From the NCBI GenBank assembly GCA_024639335.1, contig JAHEIN010000009.1, forward strand, positions 1-41,211: a DNA stretch of 41,211 nucleotides, in the 5' to 3' direction. The DNA is from a bacterium (GTDB taxonomy: Bacteria > Actinomycetota > Acidimicrobiia > Spongiisociales > ZC4RG35). Below are positions 15,243-23,140 of this stretch, in pieces; position 1 is the stretch's first letter; every line of letters starts with the position of its first letter. Below the pieces are notes generated by a model that did not search any database, was not told the origin of the DNA, and saw only the letters and a list, made by a program, of their open reading frames with translations. The position numbers and the translations under genes are program-made.

Positions 15243-16813
15243 GTGAGGTAGGTGGCTTCTTCGATGCCTTCGAGGTTGCGGATGGCATCAAGCTCGGCTT
15301 CGGTGAGTGCCCGATCGACGTTGACGCCCATCATGGCGGCCATCCCCGTCGCCCTGGACTGGCCAACCACCATGTTGTCGATGTTGATGCCCTGGTTTCC
15401 GAGATACGTGCCCACACGGCCGATGACGCCGGGCGTGTCGGAATTTCGAACCACCAGCACATGGTCGGAAAAGAGCAGCTCAACGTCGTGATCCGCGACC
15501 TCGACCATCACGGGCCCCCTTTTCGACAGCGTGCCGGCGATGGCGATCGGTCCGGAGCCGCCGCTCCCGGCCACCCGGACACTCGATACGTAGTCCTGAG
15601 CCTTTTCGGTCGCCTCGAGGTCGACGCTGATGCCGTGCGCCTCCGCCATTGACGGGGCGTTCACATACGACACGGGCTCATCGGTAACCGCCTCGAGAAG
15701 TCCCTTCAGAACTGCGAGCTTGAGGGGACGGATCGGCTGTCCGGCGATCCGTCCCTCAGCCTTGACAGTGAGAGAGCCGGTGATGCCCCGTGCGAGCCCG
15801 ACGAAGGCCCGTCCGAGGTTCTCGGCGACCGGGAGGAACGCTCTGACCTCTTCGGTGACTTCGGGACCGAGATCCACGTTCACGGCGCTCAGAACCAGGT
15901 CACCGGCGAGTGCCGCACCGACGGCCTCGGCCACGTCGATTCCGGCCTTGTCCTGCGCCTCGGCCGTCGACGCACCGAGATGCGGTGTAACAACCACCTG
16001 AGGCAGCGAGAAGAGCGGACTGTCGGTTGTGGGCTCGGACGCGAACACATCCAATCCTGCACCTGCGACGACGCCCTCCTCGATGGCCTTGGCGAGCTCC
16101 GCCTCGTTGACGATCCCGCCGCGCGAAGTGTTGACGATCCGCACGCCCCGCTTCAGTTTCGCGATGTTCTCCCCACCGATCAGGTTTTCTGTCTCCGGGG
16201 TCTTGGGCAGGTGAATGGAGATGAAGTCTGACGACCCGAGCAGCGTGTCGAGATCGACGAGTTCCACCCCGAGCCGCCGGGCCCGGTCCTCGGTCACGAA
16301 CGGGTCGTAGGCGCACACTTTCATCCCGAAAGCGGCACATCGTTGGGCGACCAGAGTCCCGATCTTGCCGAGCCCAATGATGCCCACGGTCTTGCCGTGC
16401 AATTCCACGCCCTGGAAGCTCTTGCGATCCCACACTCCGGACACGAGTTTGGCGTGGGCCTGAGGTGTGCGGCGGGCCTGGCTGAGCATGAGCGCCATCG
16501 CCTGCTCTGCTGCCGAAATGGTGTTGGCGTTCGGCGCATTCACCACCAGTACGCCCCGCTCGGTCGCAGCGGTCAGATCGATGTTGTCGACGCCGATTCC
16601 GGCTCGGCCGATGACCTCCAGCTTCGGGGCGGCAGCGATCATCTCGACATCGACGTTCGTCGCCGACCGCACGATCAGGCCGGATGCGTCGGCCAGTCGC
16701 TCGATCAGCTCTTCGCGCCCGATGCCGACCGCGACGTCTACCTCGAAGTGTTCGGCGAGGAGGTCGACGCCCGCGTTGGCGATGGTTTCAGCGATCACGA
16801 TCTTCGGTTTCAT
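15233..16813 (-). CDS. serA: D-3-phosphoglycerate dehydrogenase (long form with ACT domain)
   Basis: SerA oxidises 3-phosphoglycerate to phosphohydroxypyruvate, the first step of serine synthesis. The 526-aa protein has the NAD-binding motif GIIGLGKIGTLVAQR, catalytic Arg in NTSRGGIV, Glu in DVFASEPT and His in VVVTPHLGAST. It continues into the intervening (ASB) domain of type 1 enzymes and ends with an ACT domain (VLVVRNSDTPGVIGRVGTYL, then INIDNMVVGQ), the usual site of serine feedback. The ribosome binding site GGAGAA precedes ATG 16813. Confidence 0.96.
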   Translation of the reverse strand: MKPKIVIAETIANAGVDLLAEHFEVDVAVGIGREELIERLADASGLIVRSATNVDVEMIAAAPKLEVIGRAGIGVDNIDLTAATERGVLVVNAPNANTISAAEQAMALMLSQARRTPQAHAKLVSGVWDRKSFQGVELHGKTVGIIGLGKIGTLVAQRCAAFGMKVCAYDPFVTEDRARRLGVELVDLDTLLGSSDFISIHLPKTPETENLIGGENIAKLKRGVRIVNTSRGGIVNEAELAKAIEEGVVAGAGLDVFASEPTTDSPLFSLPQVVVTPHLGASTAEAQDKAGIDVAEAVGAALAGDLVLSAVNVDLGPEVTEEVRAFLPVAENLGRAFVGLARGITGSLTVKAEGRIAGQPIRPLKLAVLKGLLEAVTDEPVSYVNAPSMAEAHGISVDLEATEKAQDYVSSVRVAGSGGSGPIAIAGTLSKRGPVMVEVADHDVELLFSDHVLVVRNSDTPGVIGRVGTYLGNQGINIDNMVVGQSRATGMAAMMGVNVDRALTEAELDAIRNLEGIEEATYLTFL

Positions 16814-16961
16814 GGTTCTCCAGATGAGTCACCGCCCATTCTTGCCAGCCGCAGATCGCGCACCAAGATGAGACTCCTCCCGGACCGCGGAAGTGGCCGA
16901 ACGTCCCTCCTCACCCTGACACCGACGTCCTATGGTGGACCTCACAAGAAAGGACTCATCG

Positions 16962-17387
16962 ATGCAACTGAGCAAGTTCGCAGTGGCAGTTGACGGCAGC
17001 CCGGAATCGAAGCGGGCCGTTGCCGCAGCCGCCAAGTTCTCCGAAATCACCGGTGCCGAGCTACAACTCATCACTGTCGTGCGCCCACCCGAGGGCTGGT
17101 GGGGCATCGAGGGGTCTCCTCCCACGCCCGAAGCCATGTCATCGGCGATCGCATCTGCCCGCAACGAACTCCTGGCCCCGATCCAGAAGTCGCTGGAGAT
17201 CGAGACCGAGGCCGTGCTCGAGGTCGGTGAGCCCGGCGGGGCGATCATCAACTTCTGCTCGGAGAACGACATCGACATGCTCTTCGTTGGCCGAAGGGGC
17301 GCCGGCGTCGTGGAACGGGTGATGATGGGTTCCGTCGCAGACCGACTGGCTCACAACGCCCCGTGCCCCGTCGTCATCGTCCCATGA
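16962..17387 (+). CDS. Universal stress protein (UspA family), ATP-binding type
   Basis: The 141-aa single-domain protein has FAVAVDGSPESKRAVAAA at the N-terminus, Asp-based VVRPP after beta-2, and the nucleotide motif G-x2-G-x9-G-S in GRRGAGVVERVMMGSVADRL, followed by APCPVVIVP. This is the ATP-binding subgroup. ATG 16962 follows AAAGGA with good spacing; an in-frame ATG at 16932 lacks a ribosome binding site and would add ten atypical residues. It stands alone; the role is general stress response, otherwise unknown. Confidence 0.93.
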   Translation: MQLSKFAVAVDGSPESKRAVAAAAKFSEITGAELQLITVVRPPEGWWGIEGSPPTPEAMSSAIASARNELLAPIQKSLEIETEAVLEVGEPGGAIINFCSENDIDMLFVGRRGAGVVERVMMGSVADRLAHNAPCPVVIVP

Positions 17388-17393
17388 TTCAGT

Positions 17394-17675
17394 TCAGACG
17401 CGTGGCTGGTGCATCTCGATGATTGCGTCGAAGAGGCGGTCCCGGCGCTCCAGATCTGGCCGCTGAAGCCCATTGATCACCAGCCTGAGAGCCGAGACCG
17501 GCTGCCCAAAGCATCTCGGCGATCTCCCGTGGTGACTCCGTCTCGATGAGACCGGGTCGCGACGTTGGGGTAGGCCGAGCGAGCGATCCTGGAGTTCACG
17601 CTGCATGATCGCGACCGCTAGATGTTCCACTCGCATCAGCACCGGATTGCCAAGCGCCCGGCGATGGGCTGGTTC
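17394..17675 (-). pseudogene. Remnant of a TetR-family regulator (C-terminal part, frameshifted)
   Basis: The minus strand reads GNPVLMRVEHLAVAIMQREL, then in another frame LIETESPREIAEMLWAAG, and back in the first frame VSALRLVINGLQRPDLERRD followed by RLFDAIIEMHQP before the stop. Joined, this looks like the ligand-binding C-terminal half of a TetR regulator with two compensating frameshifts around 17495-17595. The DNA-binding N-terminus is missing; the GNAT stop codon abuts the remnant. The 82-codon frame left open is probably not functional. TetR assignment rests on pattern only. Confidence 0.5.
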
Positions 17676-18182
17676 TCAGCGATCTGAGCCGACCGGTCGC
17701 TCCATCAGCGATACGAAGGCCCCATAGGGCGTTTGCTGCTGCCCCACCTCGGTGAAGCCCAGGCGGCGGTGGAACGCCATCGACGCCGGATTGGGGGGTT
17801 CGACGTTGACCTCGAGGCCGAGCCTGGTCGTGTCTGGATGATCAGTCTCGATCCGATCGAACACGGACGCGTACAGCGCCCGTCCGAGGCCGAGGCCTCG
17901 ATGGCCGGCATCGATCGCCACCCTGTCGAGGTACATGACGTCGTCGCCTCGGTCGGCAAACCATCGATAGTTCACCGAGTCGTACGTCGAGCCCGGTGGG
18001 AGCACCAACACGAAACCGAGAACCGCTGGACCAGCTGTCGCCACCAATGCGATCGCAGACTCATCGACGAGGAACTCCAGGCGATCGGCATCGATCGACC
18101 CGACCTCTGGCGTGTTCGCCTGGTTGAGCTCGAGCACCGGACTGAGATCGGTGGAATGGATCGGACGGATCGAAAGCGTCAT
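17676..18182 (-). CDS. GNAT family N-acetyltransferase
   Basis: The 168-aa protein shows the acetyl-CoA motif YLDRVAIDAGHRGLGLGRAL (the G-L-G-x-G/A type loop) followed by the typical C-terminal NPASMAFHRRLGFTEVG. The N-terminal IRPIHSTDLSPVLELNQ fits the family. ATG 18182 overlaps the stop of the selenoprotein candidate as ATGA, so the two genes are translationally linked. The substrate is unknown. Confidence 0.9.
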   Translation of the reverse strand: MTLSIRPIHSTDLSPVLELNQANTPEVGSIDADRLEFLVDESAIALVATAGPAVLGFVLVLPPGSTYDSVNYRWFADRGDDVMYLDRVAIDAGHRGLGLGRALYASVFDRIETDHPDTTRLGLEVNVEPPNPASMAFHRRLGFTEVGQQQTPYGAFVSLMERPVGSDR

Positions 18183-18712
18183 CCTCGAAGAACGGCGACG
18201 AGCTCGTCGAGATCGGCGTGATCGCCGGCGTACTCCTCGAACTCGACATACAGCAACTGGTCTCCCGGGGCGATCACGAGTGTCGCCCCGAGCTGCATGG
18301 GACGGCGGCCGGTCTTCCCCTGTGGCCCGGCGGCCTTGACAGCTCGGGCACCGGCAATCCACGCCCGAGGGTTGACCGCCATGCCGATCCCGACAGTGTT
18401 CGTGCCCACGATCTCGGCAGCGCTGCCGTCTTCGTCGAGGAGCACCTCGAACGGAACCTGCAAGTCCTCGATGAATGCCTTGGCGTACCGCTTCCCACCT
18501 GTGCCGATTGCAACGACACCTGCTCCGGTCGACAGGATCTCTTCGTACCGCTCACGGACCTGACCGGCCCGCTCCCGACAAGTCACTCAACCGAAGTGAC
18601 GGAGGAAGAGAACCAGGGCACGCTGTTCGGACCATCGGTCCCCGAAGCGGTGCTCGTTCCCGTCGGGATCGATGAGCACATGATCGGCCAGCCGTGAGAC
18701 GTCGATACTCAT
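18179..18712 (-). CDS. Selenocysteine-containing peroxiredoxin-like (AhpC-TSA_2 type) thioredoxin-fold protein
   Basis: Reading from ATG 18712 gives 177 residues with one in-frame TGA at 18587-18589 (codon 42). Both sides fit one protein: ALVLFLRHFG, then TGA, then VTCRERAGQVRERYEE. The related family has RHFG-C-x-x-C-R-E here, so TGA replaces the first Cys of a C-x-x-C motif, giving U-x-x-C. The rest (VVAIGTGGKRYAKAF, VPFEVLLDEDG, QLGATLVI) is the thioredoxin fold of AhpC/TSA family 2. A SECIS-like hairpin follows the TGA. The start overlaps the upstream 53-aa ORF as TGATG, and the end overlaps the GNAT gene as ATGA. A conventional caller would report only 135 aa from the GTG after the TGA, losing the active site. 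Redox function is inferred from the fold. Confidence 0.85.
18555..18571 (-). promoter_or_regulatory. Bacterial SECIS-like hairpin
   Basis: On the minus strand CGGGCC (18571-18566) pairs with GGTCCG (18560-18555), 6 bp with one G-U, around the loop GGTCA. The loop begins 22 bases after the in-frame TGA. Bacterial SECIS elements lie immediately after UGA inside the coding region, and the E. coli fdhF loop is GGUCU, which is very close to this one. SelB recognises this loop to insert selenocysteine. Confidence 0.7.
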
Positions 18713-18873
18713 CAGAGGCCCGGGATCACTTCTCGAGCGAGGAACTCGCATCCGGTGGTGTCGCAGACCTCGATGGGCCCGGACACCGGCGTCATCGTGT
18801 TCCGATGCTCCGGCCGTTCGATTCCGACCAGGTCGAGGCGCCGACCCTGTGGTACGTGTGCTCCAGACCTCAT
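18712..18873 (-). CDS. Small 53-aa ORF upstream of the selenoprotein
   Basis: ATG 18873 opens 53 codons ending in TGA that overlaps the selenoprotein ATG as TGATG. A TAGCGT box (18886-18881) ends 7 bases before the ATG, the spacing seen at other leaderless genes here, and third positions are GC-rich in this frame. The protein (start MRSGAHVPQGRRLDLVG, later VCDTTGCEFLAREVIPGL) has a C-x4-C motif and no domain I recognise. It is probably the first gene of the operon with the selenoprotein and the GNAT. Confidence 0.45.
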   Translation of the reverse strand: MRSGAHVPQGRRLDLVGIERPEHRNTMTPVSGPIEVCDTTGCEFLAREVIPGL

Positions 18874-18880
18874 TGATTGA

Positions 18881-18886
18881 ACGCTA
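18881..18886 (-). promoter_or_regulatory. Candidate -10 box of the selenoprotein operon
   Basis: TAGCGT on the minus strand ends 7 bases before ATG 18873, consistent with a leaderless transcript for the 53-aa ORF and the genes behind it. Confidence 0.35.
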
Positions 18887-19028
18887 GCCCGGCGTGGGAG
18901 CTGTTCGGAAACCACCCATGAGGCCGCGGCTCTCGTGTCCGGATGGGCAGTCCAGATCGATCGTTCGGATGCTGAAGGCTCCCTGATCGACGGCCGAGTA
19001 GTGGGCCAACGGGGGTGTCGATGGTCGG

Positions 19029-19034
19029 TAGGGT
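19029..19034 (+). promoter_or_regulatory. Candidate -10 box of the leaderless nitroreductase gene
   Basis: TAGGGT ends 6 bases before ATG 19041, with no Shine-Dalgarno sequence between. Confidence 0.45.
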
Positions 19035-19040
19035 ATTCAC

Positions 19041-19556
19041 ATGGATACATGGGACGCGATCACCTCTCGGCGTCAGGTCCGTAGCTTCACCGATCAGCCG
19101 ATCCCCGAGGGAGTCCTGGGACGCATTCTCGATGGCGCCCGTCTTTCTCCGTCAGGGAGCAACCGCCAGCCATGGGACTTCGTCGTTGTCAGAGACCCGG
19201 AGCAGAAGGAGCGTTTGTCGGCGGTCTGGAGGGGCGCCGCATTCACAGCGGACGCTGCTTGTGTGGTTGCGATGGTCCAGCCGATCGTCGATGACGAGGC
19301 CCGAGAACTCATGAACCGATTCGACGTCGGCCAAGCCGCACTCCAACTCGCCGTCGTTGCCGCTGATGAGAGAGTTGGAAGCGGCCTGGCGGCATGTCGG
19401 GACCAGGATCTTGCTCGCGAAGTCCTTGGGCTACCCGAGGATCGTTTCGTTGCCATTCTGGTGGCGCTCGGGTACCCCGCAGATCGCCCGATGGAACCCA
19501 TCAAGAGCCTCGATCGGCGCCCACTCGACGAGGTCGTCCGCTTCGACCGCTGGTGA
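19041..19556 (+). CDS. Nitroreductase family protein
   Basis: The 171-aa protein has the FMN-binding nitroreductase start (ITSRRQVRSFTDQPIPEGVL), ILDGARLSPSGSNRQPWDFV with the S/N-x-Q-P-W motif, then FDVGQAALQLAVVAADERVG and FVAILVALGYPAD. Members are FMN enzymes reducing nitro groups, quinones or flavins with NAD(P)H. It is divergent from the selenoprotein operon and convergent with the carboxylesterase. The 140-base gap after it holds the palindrome CGAAGGCCTTCG (19575-19586) and no gene I can support. Confidence 0.9.
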   Translation: MDTWDAITSRRQVRSFTDQPIPEGVLGRILDGARLSPSGSNRQPWDFVVVRDPEQKERLSAVWRGAAFTADAACVVAMVQPIVDDEARELMNRFDVGQAALQLAVVAADERVGSGLAACRDQDLAREVLGLPEDRFVAILVALGYPADRPMEPIKSLDRRPLDEVVRFDRW

Positions 19557-19696
19557 GAGCTGATCTGGGCGCGCCGAAGGCCTTCGATGCGGCTGATCGG
19601 CGGTCGCCCGAGGCAAGCGCAGCCGGGAGTTCCAGATATCGCCCACCTGAGCGGGCGTGAGTTCGATTACGTGCTCGGTGGACAGAAGGGAAGGCG

Positions 19697-21370
19697 TCAG
19701 CGCCCGGCTGGAACTGCTGCTTCGAGATCGGCGAGGATCGGCGTAGTGAACATCCATCCTCGCATCTCGTTGATGATGAACCGGCGTTGGGTATCGTCGA
19801 GGTCGGGGTCGCTGTTCAGGTCAGCCACCAATACGTCGAGACTGTCGGCATGCTGGATGATCCGCACGCCCGAGTCGCTCTCGCTGTCCAGCTGCATGTA
19901 GGAGCCGCCGTGCTCGGCGTACACAGGCCATGCCGGACCGCCGACGCGATACGGTTTGCCGTCACGGGCGAACGCAGCCCAATACTCACCGATCACCCGG
20001 CTCAGCCGCTCCCGGCTCTCCTTCGTGTGCTTCTGGAACAGGATTCGATCCGCATCGCCGAGATGCGTGAACCGGTTGAAGACGAACGGGACCTCGAACC
20101 CATGGGCTGCCCCCAGCGCTGTCTTGAAGTCCATGGAGAGGAAGCGACCGCCGTCGTCCCAGTCGAACCGATAGCTGTACACGTCACGATGGCCCGCCTC
20201 GTTCATGATCGTGGCCGGCTCGTCGACGGCTCGGATCCGCCAAACCCGGCTCAGGTAGCCGGTCACGGCGTCGTAGAGCTTCTGGTCTCGCGGGCCGACG
20301 AGAACTCCGAGCTTCTTCTCCGTCAACTCGGGATTCGTGAAGTAGAAGAGTTTCATCTCGTCACGGTTCGTGCCGAGGAGGATGGGGACGACGTTGAAAG
20401 TGTGGGTCGACCCGAAGGCTCGACGCAGCGGGTATTCGGGCAGAACGACACCATCCTGGATGACACGCGGCACATCGAGGAACCCGCTCACTCCCATCGT
20501 GTAGGCCTCGATGAGAGCCCGAGGCGTCACGTCTCTGAGCTGGTCTGCTGAGCTGACGCCGAGCCTCGCTGAGATGATCCGAGACGAGTTGGCCAGGTCT
20601 CCTTCCCCACCTTCTGCTTCTGCCAGGGTCACGCTGTCGAACGCGCCAGATTGAACGATCGCCCTGTGGAACAAGCCCTTGGCAAGAGGAGAAGCGAGCA
20701 ACGTGACAACGTTGTGACCGCCTGAGCTCACGCCGAAGATGGTGACGTTGTCAGGGTTCCCGCCGAATTCGGCGATGTTGACCTGAACCCATCGCAATGC
20801 TGCGATCAGATCGAGCGTCGCGAAGCAAGCCGCCGTGTCTTCGACCTCGGTGGCCGTCGACCGTAATGCGGCGTGAGAGAACCAACCCAACGGTCCGAGT
20901 CGATGATGGACTGCAACAACGACCACATCCTGGTTCCGTGCGAGTCGAGATCCGTCATATGTGCTCGATCGTCCCCAGACATTGCCGCCACCGTGAATCC
21001 AGACCATGACCGGTAGCGCTCTGTCGCGAGCGTCGTCCGGGGCGTAGATGTCCAGCGCAAGGCAGTCTTCGGAGCCAACGACGATGCCCGGCTTCAACCC
21101 GAAGCGCTCATCACTCCTCGTCGTGAGCTGCGCACAGCGGTCTGAGAACTCCACCGCTTGGCGTTGACCGGCCCAGCTCGCCGGTGGCTGAGGAGCGCGC
21201 CAGCGGTTGGCACCGGCTGTCGAAGCTGCGAACGGCAACCCACGCCAGACATGCGCACCATTTTCTGCGATCAGACCGACAACCCCGCCTTGCGCGGTCG
21301 TCCTGGCGGTGGTTGCTGCCGGAGTCTGGGTGTTGACTCTTCGACCAGCGAAGAAGCCCGAAAGTCCCAT
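19697..21370 (-). CDS. Type B carboxylesterase family protein
   Basis: The 557-aa protein is an alpha/beta-hydrolase of the carboxylesterase/para-nitrobenzyl esterase group. It has WRGLPFAAS, SEDCLALDIYAP, the oxyanion hole VMVWIHGGGNVWG, nucleophile Ser215 in FGVSSGGHNV (the more common form is G-E-S-A-G), acid Glu in GTNRDEMKLF and His in GAAHGFEVPFVF. No clear cleaved signal peptide is seen; the first 30 residues are Ala/Thr-rich. The ribosome binding site GAGGGG precedes ATG 21370. The substrate is unknown. The 252 bases upstream (21371-21622) hold no convincing gene. Confidence 0.93.
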   Translation of the reverse strand: MGLSGFFAGRRVNTQTPAATTARTTAQGGVVGLIAENGAHVWRGLPFAASTAGANRWRAPQPPASWAGQRQAVEFSDRCAQLTTRSDERFGLKPGIVVGSEDCLALDIYAPDDARDRALPVMVWIHGGGNVWGRSSTYDGSRLARNQDVVVVAVHHRLGPLGWFSHAALRSTATEVEDTAACFATLDLIAALRWVQVNIAEFGGNPDNVTIFGVSSGGHNVVTLLASPLAKGLFHRAIVQSGAFDSVTLAEAEGGEGDLANSSRIISARLGVSSADQLRDVTPRALIEAYTMGVSGFLDVPRVIQDGVVLPEYPLRRAFGSTHTFNVVPILLGTNRDEMKLFYFTNPELTEKKLGVLVGPRDQKLYDAVTGYLSRVWRIRAVDEPATIMNEAGHRDVYSYRFDWDDGGRFLSMDFKTALGAAHGFEVPFVFNRFTHLGDADRILFQKHTKESRERLSRVIGEYWAAFARDGKPYRVGGPAWPVYAEHGGSYMQLDSESDSGVRIIQHADSLDVLVADLNSDPDLDDTQRRFIINEMRGWMFTTPILADLEAAVPAGR

Positions 21371-21622
21371 TGTTCCCCTCGTTCCGGTCGATCAGACGCG
21401 GGTCCTGCCCCACTCCAGCAGAGAATCTCTCCGACACCCAGAGCCATAGGTCACGGCCGGACCCTGACCCCAGGACGACCGCCCAGAGAGTCCCTCGCCG
21501 AGGTCATGTCGACACAAGCCCCGAAGCGTTCAGCCGAACGCCTTCGCCCGGGCGATAGCGAAGGTCACAGCCACCACCGGAGCAATGGTCTTGTGACGGT
21601 CCAGGGTCGTCACCGGTTTGTC

Positions 21623-22210
21623 TCAGACGCCGCCTGCGATCACGACCAGGCCGACGAGTACGAGCGCGGCGCCTCCGATGCGGGCCGTGAGGATGCGCCC
21701 CCGATCTGTCAGCCTCCGCCCGGCGCGAGCGACCACGACAGCGATTGCGACTTTGACGCCCACCAGCAGGCCGAAGAAGGCGACGAGGAATCCGACTGCG
21801 GCGGGAGGGGATCGATCCCATGCCGTGACGGTGATGGGGCCGCCTACGGTGAGCCAGAACAGCCAAGGATGGGGTGACAGCAGGTTTGCCACCACTCCAC
21901 GGCGGAGGTGCGAGCCTGCGGCTGGGTCGGATTGCGACCGAACAACGGAGCGCCATTCGGAGATCCCGAGCCAAACGAGATAGAGCCCACCGCCGACCGA
22001 CAGTGCCGTGAGCGCTGCGGCCGGCACATTCGAGGCGACGAAAACCGCCAGGGCGACGATCGGCGCATCGGTGACCAGCGGCGAGATGGCCACCAGTATC
22101 CCGGCGACCGCGCCCGACCTGAGCGCAGACTGAACGATGAGCAGGTTGAGCGGCCCCGGCGAGACTCCTGCGGCCCAGCCGATGGTGACGCCGAGCAGAA
22201 TCTCAGCCAC
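21623..22210 (-). CDS. LysE/RhtB-family transporter
   Basis: The 195-aa membrane protein has the family start GWAAGVSPGPLNLLIVQSAL with S-P-G-P, and about six hydrophobic helices. Short loops carry WLGISEWRSVV and LLSPHPWLFWL. LysE-type proteins export amino acids or similar small molecules; the substrate is not predictable. The start is GTG 22210, with no strong ribosome binding site. Confidence 0.85.
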   Translation of the reverse strand: MAEILLGVTIGWAAGVSPGPLNLLIVQSALRSGAVAGILVAISPLVTDAPIVALAVFVASNVPAAALTALSVGGGLYLVWLGISEWRSVVRSQSDPAAGSHLRRGVVANLLSPHPWLFWLTVGGPITVTAWDRSPPAAVGFLVAFFGLLVGVKVAIAVVVARAGRRLTDRGRILTARIGGAALVLVGLVVIAGGV

Positions 22211-22262
22211 GGCGGTCGGGTTCCCAGGTCCTCATCGATGGCACGATAGAGACACAGCCGAC

Positions 22263-22282
22263 AGCCCGACCGAAGTCGGGCT
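22263..22282 (-). terminator. UUCG-loop hairpin terminator of the DUF427 gene
   Basis: On the minus strand AGCCCGAC-TTCG-GTCGGGCT forms a perfect 8-bp stem capped by the very stable C(UUCG)G tetraloop. It lies 28 bases after the DUF427 stop codon. Confidence 0.8.
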
Positions 22283-22310
22283 CTCGGGCCGAGAGGAGGA
22301 GGGATTCCTC

Positions 22311-22595
22311 TCAGGACTCGACTGTGACCACCGGGTAGAAGGCGATGTGGTCTTTGATCTGCTCAGCCTTCTCCTTGGGTTGGGGGTAGTACCAGGCGGC
22401 GGCCGGGAGAACTCTGCCGTCGACCTGGATGTCGTAGTACGACGCTACGCCCTTCCACGGGCAGGCGGTCTGTCGAGAGTTCTCGGTGAAGACTTCGAGC
22501 TTCACACTCTCGGGCGGAAAGTAGTGATTGCCTTCTACGATCACGGTTTGATCGCTCTCGGCGATCAACACGTCGCCGATGTATGCCTTTGCCAT
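22311..22595 (-). CDS. DUF427 protein
   Basis: The 94-aa protein matches DUF427: AESDQTVIVEGNHYFPPESV, then CPWKGVASYYDIQVDG and AAWYYPQPKEKAEQI with HIAFYP. The function of this small beta-rich family is unknown. AAGGA lies 5 bases before ATG 22595. It is a single-gene unit ending at the UUCG hairpin. Confidence 0.93.
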   Translation of the reverse strand: MAKAYIGDVLIAESDQTVIVEGNHYFPPESVKLEVFTENSRQTACPWKGVASYYDIQVDGRVLPAAAWYYPQPKEKAEQIKDHIAFYPVVTVES

Positions 22596-22694
22596 GAGAA
22601 TCCTTCGAGTCGGTCATCGTCTACAACACCCCGCGGACTTCGCTATTCCTCCGGACCGAGGGAGACCGTCGGTTTCCCGACTGGAGGCGGCAGG

Positions 22695-22700
22695 TAGGGT
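22695..22700 (+). promoter_or_regulatory. Candidate -10 box of the DUF1801-fbiD operon
   Basis: TAGGGT lies 20 bases before ATG 22721 and upstream of a GAGGAGGT ribosome binding site, so this transcript would have a short leader. Confidence 0.35.
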
Positions 22701-22720
22701 CACGCTCGAGGAGGTACAGC

Positions 22721-23131
22721 ATGGCTGACAACAAGACAGCACCCACCGACATCGATCCGCGAGACTTCATTGCCGGGCTCGACGATGAACGGCGCGAGGC
22801 CGAAGCGCTGGAACTACTCGATCTGTTCGAGGAGCGCACAGGGGAACAACCGGTGATGTGGGGCGACAGCATCATCGGATTCGGGAGCTACGACTTCGAA
22901 TACTCCTCGGGGCGATCCGGGTGTTGGATGCGCGTGGGCTTCTCACCACGCAAGCAGCAGATGACCGTCTACGTCATGCCCGGCTTCGACCGCTACGACG
23001 GACTCCTGGCCAAGCTCGGCCCTCACACCACCGGGAAGTCCTGTCTCTATGTCAAGCGACTCGAAGCCGTCGACAAGGACGTCCTCGGAGAACTCGTCGC
23101 GGAGGCATATGAGGCCATGGGCGATGCGTGA
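22721..23131 (+). CDS. DUF1801 protein
   Basis: The 136-aa protein fits DUF1801 (YdhG-like fold): a helical start, EERTGEQPVMWGDSIIGFG, YDFEYSSGRSGCWMRVGFSP and KSCLYVKRLEAVDKDVLGEL. The family is uncharacterised. GAGGAGGT precedes ATG 22721. It is the first gene of a plus-strand run leading into the F420-type guanylyltransferase. Confidence 0.9.
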   Translation: MADNKTAPTDIDPRDFIAGLDDERREAEALELLDLFEERTGEQPVMWGDSIIGFGSYDFEYSSGRSGCWMRVGFSPRKQQMTVYVMPGFDRYDGLLAKLGPHTTGKSCLYVKRLEAVDKDVLGELVAEAYEAMGDA

Positions 23132-23140
23132 ACCAACGCG

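Noticed and set aside
18587-18589. TGA considered as a simple nonsense mutation or frameshift
   Set aside because: The frame is intact on both sides without any shift, the TGA sits exactly at a redox Cys position, and a SECIS-like loop follows; a pseudogene would not be expected to show all three.
18712-19050. Extension of the 53-aa ORF to 112 codons
   Set aside because: The upstream part has low-quality composition (many Arg/Ser/His, no motif), crosses the nitroreductase promoter, and the -10 box fits ATG 18873.
21530-21613. 27-codon minus-strand frame (start VTTLDRHKTIAPVVAV) after the LysE-type gene
   Set aside because: Short, no ribosome site, and no recognisable family; plausible composition alone is not enough.
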